In this document: one piece after another, positions 47,038-59,400 of the stretch
Layout of the letters: each line of letters starts with the position of its first letter
Position numbering within the stretch: the first letter of the stretch is position 1
From: Sipunculus nudus
Taxonomy: Eukaryota; Annelida; Sipuncula; Golfingiida; Sipunculidae
DNA length: 64,000 nucleotides
Assembly (NCBI GenBank): GCA_026874595.1
Contig: CM049307.1
Span: 48,645,678 to 48,709,677 of the forward strand
Direction of reading: 5' to 3'
Notes under the pieces: generated by a model
Databases searched by the model: none
The model's input: the letters and a program-made list of their open reading frames with translations, nothing else
Told to the model about the DNA's origin: nothing
Program-made: the position numbers and the translations under genes

Positions 47038-47098
47038 ATGTCGGCCACAGACCAAATGCGAGCGATGCTCGATGAGCTGATGGGCACTGGCCGTGATG
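47038..47098 (+). CDS. LUC7L: LUC7L exon 1, residues 1-20
   Basis: ATG 47038-47040, donor GTGAGT, outgoing phase 1. The acceptor-like CTGCTGCAG at 47013-47021 lies just upstream. Confidence 0.93.
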
Positions 47099-50000
47099 GT
47101 GAGTTCACTAAAAATAGGGCGTTGTTGTCCAATGTAAATTTTTTGCAGACGATCGCCTCGCGCAACAAAGTAAAGTAAAGCTACCTCCTTGAAGGGTGAA
47201 AAATGTGCAGTCTACAGTACAGACGTGTACAGAGTGAGAGCAAGCCTGGCCGACACTCCAACACACATAGCATTGAAACTAGGGTCCATGTTTAGAATCC
47301 AGCCTTCATTTAATCCAGGACAAACGGGTGTGACCCCCTCACCCCTACCCCCCCCCCCCCCTCCCCACCACAATTTCTGAAAAGGGGCTCGACTTTTTAC
47401 ATGGACTGACCGTAACCTACCAAAACTGGCCGAAACTGGGTGTTATTATTACAATTCCTACAATTTGAAAAACAAATGTGAATTTTTACTGTAATAAATC
47501 AGTTTTGAGTAAAGATTTATTCAAACATCTTTATTATTCACACATGAGAAATTCATGGAATGTCTTAAACTATCCTGTCCTATTATCTTGGATTGGTAGA
47601 TTGACTTCAAAGTGTTGCACATATACCATACTTGAAATTAAATTAAGATTTCATTGTATGAACTGAAAAGAATAGTTTTCTTGTTAATATCTTATGTTCA
47701 TAAATTTAAATACCCTGGGGTATATAAAAGTACAAAAAAAGTAGAGTGTTAGGGGGGTACTGCAAGGCCCCTCCAGTGGATAACTGTTTATAGATGCAGA
47801 AAACCAACTTCAGAACTACTCACAACCGGTACATTGGCATTAATTAGCTAAATCATGAAAGCCTGCTCAGAGTCACAAGCCCTGAGTGAGGACAGCCTTA
47901 ATCAGCTCATCACACCCTGCAGTAGCCTACTTAGTAAGCTTCCCAGCGAGGCTAACGAGCACTCTATTGAAAATATTGGTGTGCAAGCAAGGACACAGAT
48001 ATTTAGATAAATCAGATAATAAGCTTTAAATAAACAAACGAGGGTCTTTACTGGGTGTGTGAACCATTTCTAATAAGTGAAAACGAGAAAATTTGCAGGT
48101 GGTTACCAGCCCCGCTTGGAACCATTGTTTTGCTTTGCACTTTCTGTTTTATTCACTAGATGGCACTATTTTAGGGACCAGGCAGTAAATGTTATGCTTG
48201 GAATTAAGTTGGACTTCCATGATGAATGAGCCTGAAACCTAACAGCCAATCAGAGGATGGAATTTGAAAACTGGTTTCTCCCTGTGTCCTTGACCCTAAA
48301 GCAACATGTCATGCTTGGTTAGAAACCTGGGAGCATCGCTTCTTAACTTTGCACCTGGATTATATGTTTCATTGTCTTATTTGAGCAAGAAAACAAGTAA
48401 GGAGTAGTAGTTAAGGGTATGTTAGCTAGATTATGTTTGGTAATTTTGCCAAAGGAGGGACATTTAGTAATATCAGACAGGGCGGCACTCGGTAAAACCC
48501 GGAATTTCCGAGGATATTCCGAGATCCCTCGGAATAAAAGTTTGAGCCATTTCCCTCGGCAGAGGATCCTTGATAGTAGAATAAATGTACCTATACCTAG
48601 GGAATGAACAATTATCTTCCCATTTATTCAGGGTTCCGTTCTAATCTTCGAATTATTAAGGTACAGCGTACGATTTTTTTAACATCTTTTCAGACAGCCC
48701 TGCACGACTGCCATGTTTACTAATATTTTGGAAGTGCCTGTAGAATTCTCGGAGAATCCAGACCCACGGCGACCGGGCCCACTCAAAACCACATAAAAAA
48801 CTGCAACTTTCTCCATTCCTGTTGACAAATTAATTATTACCTGTTGGATTACATTGTTTATTCGTTTTATTCTTCTATAGCGCATTATTTACATTATGAT
48901 TTCATATATTAGGTCTATAGATAGTAAATTAATAGTAATAAAATGTACAAGTATATATATATAATTCATATATTGACACCAGGTAAAACATTTTTTTTTC
49001 ATTTTCATAATACTTTACATTGGTATTTTAAATTCAATATTTCATTATTGTATCAGGTGTTTTCATATGAGGCTTAATTTACTTTCAGTTTGTACATATT
49101 TCATTCGATTATTATGGTTCAGTTGTTAATAAATGATTTTGTTTTCAAATGTGTTCCTTTGTTCATTGGACCAATAAAAAATAGAATTTTAATAATGCCA
49201 GTGGTAAATGAAAAACACTTGTAGACACTGATACTGCTGTAGCCTCCCTGTCCAAATGTCATGCCACTTCCATTAATTGTAGAATCTCTCTCCATGCCCT
49301 GCCCCTTTCTTTAGTTGTGGCCTTCCACAATATTTCATGATCTTATTATCAGTAAGAGGAGTATATCTGATAAATCTAAAATTCACTCTCTTTACTGGCC
49401 ATATTCTTTTTATCCAGGCCTGTCAGCTGTTTATACTTTCCAAGAATTCTCATGAAACCACCGGATTTAGGTATGATCTACCATAAACATGGCCGTCGTC
49501 CCGGGCTGGTCTGATCTGGCTCGGAAAACCGTAGATTACACCTTAAAAGGTCGAAGATTAGAACAGAACCCTAAAGAAATAGGAAGATAATTATTCATTT
49601 TATATGTATGGGAACTTTTTTCCCACTGTCAGGGATCCTCTGCTGAGGGAAACGGCTCAAACTTTTATTCCGAGGAATCTCGGAATATCCTCGGAAATTC
49701 CGCGGAAATTCCGGGTTTTACCGAGTGCCAGACAGGGCACCACAAGAATGCATGCAGTGCTTTCCGTCTCTGTATTATAAATAGAGAAGGACACTCTGTC
49801 TAACCCTGCAGTTGCTCAAGAAGAACAAAAGCTGACCAATCAGAGGGTGATGGACTAATCAGCACTGTTTCTGTCATTCTGTTAATTTATTTAGGACATT
49901 TACTGTGGAGTCAGATAATATTGTGGGTATAAAATTTTTTGTCTTGACCTGAAACACTGTTCATTGGCTAAATGCTTTTATGGATTAATCATTCCTGGTT

Positions 50001-50403
50001 ATGCACTGGATCAAAATTAAAATGTGAACACACCTGACAAATAAGCAGAGTTAGATTAGTGAATATCTGGTTAAAAATGCATTGAATATTTATTACTATA
50101 CGATTAGTTAAATTGAATCTCAGATTCATGCAGTCACGGTACAAATGGCAGGGTCATTGACACAACAACTATTATTGGCTGCATATTGTTTTCTGTGCAA
50201 TTTATTGATCATTACAATTATGGTGACAGAGGGCCAACATGTCATAACTCGGTGCACAGGCCACAGGGACAACAGATTTTCAAAAGTTCTATAATAAACT
50301 GAATGATGGTTGGGTTCTCAATTTCTTGGATAAAAGGTACCCACATATTCCACAAAAAATAAAAAAAACAACAATTCTGAATCAACAGTATCTGTAATTT
50401 TAA

Positions 50404-50456
<53 letters not shown>

Positions 50457-53400
50457 TTTATTCATTGTATCTGTCATATCATAAAATAGCTACTCAGTTT
50501 ACTATCCAAAATTTTGTTTTGGAAAAGATGCTTAAAATATTATAATTAATTTTAAATAGGAAACAATACTTGTACAAAAGTAAATCAAATTTAAATTACC
50601 AGAAATTTAACACTTAACAGAAAAATTTAAATGTTATGTTTAAACTGAACAAATATTTGCAAACAAACATAACAAGAAAATTATGCACTAATGTTATGTA
50701 TAATCACTTACTAAACCTTGTATTTAATCATGCTTATCACAGTATATTTGTTTTGTCGTGTTGTTACTGTATCACAATTAGTTTAATGAATAAGAATATA
50801 GAAATAAAAAAATGCAGTTTGAATGTATTTTAATGTCAGTTTCGGTCAGTTCAGTTAAAACAGGTCAGTTTCTGTAAAAAGTGGATCCCCTGAAAAGTAC
50901 TGAAGTGCATCTAGCCTAAGTAGTAAGCCTCCCAGACGGATACTTGTCTATCAAATGCTTAGAACTGAAATACAGTGAAATGTCAGTTATTACTGCCAAA
51001 TTACTTTAAAAAAAAACATAGGAGGCAGGCAATGGTTTATTGTCCTTCTGGCAAAACATGACCCTTCAATACACCATACCCCCAGAGGGTATACCACATC
51101 CCTTTAATTCCTCCAAACAACAGTTCTAATAGTATAAATGTCTCTAAAACTTTTTACAGTTACAAGCAGAAATGTGTTTTGGAACAAGTGAAACATTCTA
51201 CAATCACTCCTTAAAAATTTGCAATTCTGTACAAATATGCCAGTTTCCAAAAATTGAAGAAGACTCCTAAATGCATTTTAGAATATTTTAGTGATGCAGT
51301 CAGTTTTAATATGAGGGTTTCTAACTTATTTTTTTATGGATTGTAGCATTAGATGATTAATATAAGCATTAACTGGTACCTCTGACTACCTCATAATTTT
51401 TTGGCTGTTTAACTGGAAACAAAGAGGCCTTTTTGCCTATGCTGTTTGGGCCTCATTAATATTTGTATCATTAAACAGCAGTTGTCACTCAAATTAATGA
51501 CTTAGGGATCCGGGACAGTTATAAGATGAAAGAGCAGTACATGTTACCGGCACCAGGGTGTTGAACTGGGTGTTCAGGTGTTCCCTTGACACTTGTTTAA
51601 CCAACTGTGGTTGGGAAGCACATTTAATGCATCCCTTTGCAGATACATTTTATACAACAGATAGATGCCAAAATGGGTATGTGGAAAAAAATTGAAAGGG
51701 ATTGGGGCAGTCTTTTGGCAAAGGCAATGAAGACTCAGACTGAACAGCAGCTGGATGACTCTAGAGAATATTCCAGGGTAATTGGGGGGGGGGGGGGGGG
51801 GGGGTTGAAAACCCAAGGAAATACCATGTACATGAAAATATTGGCTTGGCCAATCAGAGCCCTTATTTTAAATTTACTGGCATATCCAAACACCTTGCTT
51901 CTGTTCAGAATGCTACTGGGGGGGGGGGGGGATCTTCAGTTCACTATTTTACCATATTGCTATTCAATGCTGGGCTGAAACCCTCCATATCCAGATGTGA
52001 CCGATTGAATAAAGGGCCCTCGAAATAATATCCACGTTCACCGTGTGCAGTGGTAAATGGGTCACCTTTGCAATTTGATTTTTTTGTTTAAATTGATTTC
52101 TCTGTTCAGCTCCTGTTCAGTCATTTACTGCACTGCTAAATTATGATCTTAAAGCTATTAAGGTTTTATGCTTTTTTTTATATTCTTATATTATACAGTT
52201 CAAATTTAGGTCATTCTTAATTTTACCATTCGGTTATTTGTGAGACTTGTCTCATTTCTACCAATAAACCAGATGTAAAGTGGTATTTCATGTTATTCTT
52301 ATTACAAGTAGAACTCTTTTGGGTGAAAGTTTGTCCCCACAAATATGAAAAGAAGTTTATTATAATTAAGAACCATTGTCAGTGATAAAATCTGCTTGAA
52401 GCATCATAGTTAATTGATTGGTATCCTAGCTAGTTTGTTTTTATAAATTCTACAAAAAAATTTTCTTGGGTTAATGTAATCTTTACAAGTCTCTTTTGAA
52501 ATTTATTTTACCTAGAATGCCTAAAATGAAAATCAATAACAATTTTCACATCATCATAATGTTTTGTGGTGTGAGGTGGTGGTTTGGTGATCAATAAGTA
52601 TGCAGAAATGGATTTTGTTCAAGCGGAAGGAGCTGAGAGATGCCAGGTTATAATAAACATGATGGTTTGCTGGGTTTTAAAAGCTCATTCTGAAATATTA
52701 AAGTTTTTTACACATTTAATTAGTTTAAGAATTTAAAGTAAATGATAAACAACTTCTTTTTCAGGTATGCTTCTTTTACATGTATATTACCTGATTTACT
52801 TATTATGTCTGTCGTTTAAAAATAATTAATTAATCCTTTAGAGCGAGTTAGCAACATTGATCATACACTTGATAAATTGAATGAATTTGTAATGACTTAT
52901 GGTATATATTTTAATAATGATTATGAATGAAGTTACACATGTTTCTGTGTGTGATAATGAGAGTGAATTTGTGTGAATGAAATTTTGAATGAACGGATGT
53001 GTGAAGACCAGATAAAATGGCAATGTATATATTTGCATTGTTATTTGCATGTCATATTAATATTATGGTTGCTTAATGAAAAAAACTTGCCATTAAATCC
53101 TTCATTTCTTCCTCATTTGAAGGTCACATTGCACTCTGGGATAACCCTGTGGTTAAATAAGATGGTGAGCCAAGACGTGAGTTGAAGTGATATGTTTCAG
53201 AATTTAGTATTATACACTTTCACTCCTTCACAAAACCAATACATCACCAAATTAATTTGATATTTGCAACAGTTGGTAAGATATGCCTTTTCAAGATAAT
53301 GCTGACATGTTTAAATAGGACAGCGTGACTTGTTTGTAGGGTATTTTAGTATTTATGGATGGCATATCATGATAAGATTTTTTTGTGTATGTTAATTTTT

Positions 53401-56400
53401 TGCAACAGCTGAGTATTAAATTTACTTGACAAGACTTAGTATCTTTAATAGCCATTATGTCATGAGAAGTGAACACATGATGCCAATGTATTAAATTTGA
53501 ACTGATTTGGTTGTTGAAACTGCAACTAGCATCTGCACTAAATCCACTTAGTTTTGTTTTGGGCAAGTCATGGTCATACACAGATCTGCATCCGAAGGCG
53601 GAATGTCGTTAGATGCGGGTGGGGATTCACCAGTGTCAGATAGACGACAGTCAAGCCAGTGCCGTGTGTATCTTTCTCTGTCATGTATGTAAACAGGGGT
53701 AAAGACTGCACTTTAATGCATACCTGTACATAAAATTTAAGACTTGTCACTTGTCTTCTTTTTTTTTAAGTGCTGTCATTTAGCATACAACATAACTTTT
53801 GGATATGACACATTGGACCAGAAACATAATTTCAGGGATGTCATTGTCACATTTGAAAAGTTATTTGCATTAATTCCTTTTTTTAAGTGAGAAGCTCTTT
53901 TTATAGTATTTTAAAGATAAACTTGGTCTCTCCAATGCTAACTTCTTTCCCAGACAGTCATTTTACTGCAAGAAATAAATTGACTTCAGTTTTGAGAAGC
54001 ATGGGCCATAGTAGCAAAGTTATTATTTCTACACTAAAATTATGGGATTTCTGTAAAAAAAAACACAAAAACAAAAAATCAGGTTTTGCACGATAAGCAG
54101 AAAATTAATATAGCAGAGCCTTCTGTTCAGGCCTGTCATTTGCGGCTTTGTCAATCATTAAATTTTTTCTTTCTAAAGATTTTCTTTATATGCCATGCTT
54201 TTAACAGAAAATTGTGAACATTTGTAATTGCACTAATAATGGGTGATAGAGAATACTGTATATTTTTTACATGTGGGTGATTTGTTTCAGCCACCTTTTG
54301 CACAGGTTAAATAGAAGCCGAGTTGAAGCTGGGGTGGACATGACCTTTTTCTTGCAGGGTGTTTGAAAACTACCAGACTGTGAGTACTATGTCATGTCAA
54401 AATTACTAGTAACCCAGGTTTTATCAAAGTCCAGGTTGTTTATCCTTCAGGTATCTCAAATTCATGCCTTGGCCTTTTAATTGAGAAATGCAAGCTATTT
54501 GAGGAGACTTTTGGTCTGTGTTGTATAAAGTCTGGATACTGGTAACTTTGGCATCATTCAGGTATTCGGCGTTGACTACATCACAGCTGGACTTGAGTTG
54601 CAGAGACGTCTTTACGTGAGCATTCCTAAATACCACATATTGTTTAATATCTTAGTGCAGGTCTCTTGACTGGCATTGGTATGGCTGCGGTGCTGAGTTT
54701 TGTGAGTATTTCAGTCAATGACCTAACAGTTATAAATACAACAAAGTGGCAAAATGCCTAAGGGTACATTAAAAAGCTCTGTACATAAATTATTAATGAG
54801 TCTTTCAAGGTATTTGAAAAAGAACAGACCTTGCAAAACATACCCACTTAGGGTGATTGTGGTGATTTGTATAAATTGAAATTTTATAAATAACTATTTG
54901 TATAAATAATAGTGTGATGGACCTGCACTGTATTTACTTTTTTTTTCTTTACATTTTATGAAGCTGTTCATTTGCCAATTTAACATTTAAGGAAAATGGT
55001 TTTTGCCATAGTAAATTAAGTAATACTAATAGAATAAAATTGTGTAGGACATGACAGAGTATTTAAAACTGTCAAACTTGTTCCTTGTGAAATCTCCATC
55101 TGTCTCATGCATTGGCAAAAGATAGAATCCTCAGAAAAGCTAAAAATAATTAAAAGCTCTTCACTTCAGTGACTCCACACTTATTTTTAGTACTTAGAAA
55201 CTGTAAAATCCAGTAAACTTAAAACACATGTCATTTCTTCACCTTATTGTCATTTAATAAACAGTTCAACCAAAAGGGCATGAAGACTTATCTGGAAAAT
55301 CATAAGGCAGACAAAAGAAATAGACAATTATGTACAGAGCTTTTGTAACCTGATTGTTAGAACATCTTTAATAACTAACGTGGGGAGGTGTGTTTTGTGA
55401 TGGCGGTCCTCTTCAGCTTCTGTATCATGGTATCTGTGACAAGTTGTGAGTATGCTTTCGAGGCTGCCCCGGGGACTTGGTAGCCTGATGACAGTGTGTA
55501 AATGTCCGTGACTGTTATATTTACAGGCGAGGACAGCAGACCACATGTGACGTTCGATGACCCTCGGGTATGTAAGAGCTTTCTCCTAAGTTGCTGCCCC
55601 CATGAGATCTTGTCAAGCACGGTGAGTTTTCTAAGTGTTTTTTGTGTTAAATAAAGTCCTTGACAGCCCATGTACTGCTCAACTGCACACTGTGAGTAGC
55701 TTAATGAGTACTTCCTGTCTTAACTTACCTGTACAAATCAGCTCGTTTATTCATGATGCATAAGCATCAATCTCAGGAAAAGTAGATTAATATATCCCCA
55801 TCTTCTTACAGGAACAATCTTTCTTAAACCTGTGTATGACATTTTATACGAGTCCTTGTAAGTTGGGTTCCAGCCCATACACACTTCTTTGTGCTGAACC
55901 AAAGTCGTACAGGAAAGCAGCATCTTTTAGCAGCCATAAAGACTGTAAGGTTCCATGAAAATCAGCTGTTTACTGAGCCCCTCCCACATTCTGTGAGTAT
56001 CAAAATGATGAGTTACATGGTGGTGCATCTTCCATTGTACAGAAGACTAACTGTGAGTAGATAATGTTAGATCAATATCTAAAGATGATCTCAGTCATAA
56101 TACTTAGGCTGCTTAGGCAAAATTAAGGATATTGTTGAGGCATCTGGCCAGTATGTTTTCATTATAAATATCAATGACTATGGTATGGAGCTTATTCTTG
56201 CACATTAGAAGAGGTACGTGAAAGGCTAGGGTTAATGATTTTCTGTAGGTTTGTTTTCTGTTGAAGATATTTTGATAATCAGTATAATCTGGTGTCAGAT
56301 ATTGTGAACTTGCTTAAGTTTAAAGCAAGAATCCTCCTTATCCACTTTGTCTGTTCGTACATACATGTACATGCATTCATTTGGTTAAAATATATTTCCT

Positions 56401-59400
56401 TTGACTTGACAGGGAACTGTGAAGTAGTAAAATGAACATATTGCAAAAAGTTTTAATGGATACATTGTTTCTTCAGCGGATGGATCTTGGAGAATGTGCA
56501 AAAATCCATGACTTGGCACTCCGGGCTGATTTTGAAGCAGCTTCCAAAAAGAGAGATTACTTCTATGATATTGATGTAAGTATAATACTATATACTTATT
56601 TTGGAGAGAATGCATACATTATTTTTATGTCAATGTGTGTAATGTATTTAAGATCAAATCGTTATATTGAAGCAAACAACATTTGTTAAAAGTGTAAAGA
56701 GAAATTACAGTAATTGAAGTAACAGTAATTGAAGTAGATTAATGTTGCCACGTGTTCATAGGTGAAGAAAACTACTACTTTGTGATCTGTTAATATATTC
56801 TTAGTTGAAAGAGTTGCTTATCATGACAACATTAAGTATTGACAAATAGTCGTGCAACATCATAGTTACTGTTTTCAGTAAGAATGTGAAAATTCAGTTG
56901 AAATGAGTTGAGGACTGTATGACTTTCTTATATTCTGGTGTTAGTATTCAAAGTTTATCCTAATGTTCAGATGTCTGAATTTTTTCCTCCCTCCCTCTGA
57001 AATGCTCTGCTGTGAATTTAATAATGTTAATGTTTGCCCTGAATAGGCCATGGAACATCTAAACAACTTTATCATGGAATGTGACCGTAAGACGGAACTG
57101 GCAAAGAGAAGGCTGAAGGAAACACAAGAGGAGTTGAGCGAAGAGGCTAGGGCTAAGGTAAGGGAACCTATTATATAATATTAAGATTGGACTACAGCAA
57201 CCAGTAAGATATGTATGATGCCAAGAATTACATCATTATGATAAATGATCAGTAACCCAAAGGTTTCTCTGTTGTTCATCTAGTTAGCTCAGCTGACTAT
57301 AAGTCATCTCAGCTATAGTCATGGGCCATTGTCTGTGGTCCGTCCGTCTGTCTGTCCATCTGTCCGTCCGTAGATGTGGCACGTTTTGAAACCGTAAGAC
57401 CTAGGAATCCAAAATTCGGCATAATGTTAGATGTCCCCAAGATCTCCTACCAAGCCAAAAACTGGGTCTTTTCTTTGCGACTTTGTTCCTTTGAGAAATT
57501 AAGGAAAAACCTAAATTTTTATTAAAAACCTATTTTCACACTTCAAGACTGCCTAATATCAAAACCACTTATCCGTTTTTCCTCATATATACCATTAGTA
57601 TTCCTCTATATAGTTCCTATGTACATGCCAGAAATTATGTCTGTATTATATAATTTAAAAAAGTTATGGGCCCAAACAATGCATTTTGTAAAAAAACCAG
57701 GAAAGATATGGACTTTTTTCCAGTAATATAACTTTAATTAATCAAAATTAAATTGTATACCTAAAATTAGATCAAAATTTTTAAATTTTTTTAAAATATT
57801 AACAAAAATAAAAAATTGGTACCTTAAATTTTGCCCAACACTGACCATGTCACGTTTTTTTCCTGAAAGTACTCTGGATTTAATTTTCACAGCATGTTTT
57901 CGTTAGCATTTTGTCTGTTAACACCAAAAATTTGAAACCAGTTGATCAAAAACTGTAGATTTTATTCAAGTTTTCAAGCACCATGTAACATACAACAAGC
58001 TAGTGTTATGCAGTTTGCAAGAGCTCAGCTCCCCAGCTTCAGCTCTCTTTTCCTAAAATTTGGCATACAATTAGATGTCTCCAAGATCCCTTACCATGCC
58101 AAGAATTTGGTCACTAGGACTTAATACCTTCGAGATATTAATGAAAACCTTCATTTTTCCATTAAAAACCCATTGTTACACTTCAAGACTGCCTAATATC
58201 AAAACCACTGATCTGACTTTAATCATATATAATATACATGTTTTTCTATACATTCTCTATGCACATGCCAGAAATGATGTCAGAATTGCGTAATTGTTTT
58301 AAGTTATGGGCCCAAACATAATGCACTTTGTAAAAAAACAAGAAATATATTTACTCCCTTAACAAGAGGATTGCTGAAGCTAGTGATTTTTTTGTCTGGG
58401 ATGTAACATTATTTAATCAAGATTCAATTGAATACCCAAAATTAGTTCTGAAGTTTTCAAATTTTATAAGCTATTATTATAAATATAAAATGAGTACCTT
58501 AAATTTAGCCCAACTTTGACCATGGCATGTTTGTGTCCTGTGAGCACTGTTTATATAATTTTCATATCATGCACACATAAGGATTTCAGCTTTTTAGTTT
58601 AGAAAGCTGAAAGAAATTGGCAAAAAATTGTAGCTTTTATTAATGTTTTTATGAGATCATGTCAGACCTAGGCTCTCTCCAGCTCCTCTTGAGTCACCTG
58701 TATGTTGACCTTGATGAACTTTCAGCAAATTAAGCATGCTTCAGGTGAGGCATACACTGGGGCAGCCAGGCAGCTTATGGCCAGCCACAGTTGATCCAGG
58801 TGTCCAACCCAACTCATCTAGTAGTTTTAACCAACAACATAACAATTAACAATAAATTAATAAATTTTTATTGGTTTTTAATAAAAAATTAAAGAAAAAT
58901 AGAAAAGGAATTTGTTAGTTTATAATAACAGGAAATTAACTTGCTAGTTACTGATGATATAAGAATCTTGTATCGATGGATAGAATGTCACATATTCCAA
59001 ATAACACCATGCAGTCACCTATGGTATTTTTCAGTTCAGTTTTAATGATAAAAAAGTAAATCATATTATTCATTACTAATCATTTGGGATCATATGAAGG
59101 AAATTAATGATAGACAAAGATGCAGTTGAAAATATTAATCTAGATTCCTACTGTGTCTAGTGCTTATATTGATGTGAAATTAGTCCAAAATGAATATATT
59201 ACATTTATTTTTTTTTTAATATAAATAAAAGCCATAAAACCAGGTACTTATGATCATTATTAAATGTGTGATTTTTGTATATTCTGGATTCTCAGCATCA
59301 TTGTTTGGTGAAAACTGAATAAATACCAGACATGGTGCGAATACTTTGCAATTGTATTTAAATACGAATATGAATTACCCATTATAAATATATAGTACTC

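Larger units (their letters stand above)
49740..55526. other. LUC7L intron 1, distal part
   Basis: Apart from the microsatellite, the G runs and a CpG-rich exon-like patch at 53584-53663, this stretch is ordinary AT-rich intron. No supported gene. Confidence 0.5.

Noticed and set aside
51637-51830. Plus-strand frame with a charged, helix-like stretch (KKIERDWGSLLAKAMKTQTE) ending in a G21 run
   Set aside because: No family recognised, no convincing splice borders, and the end is a homopolymer. Probably chance.
54361-56060. Series of CTGTGAGTA-like words that resemble splice donors
   Set aside because: Most lack a matching acceptor and open frame. Only exon 2 at 55527-55621 is supported by homology.
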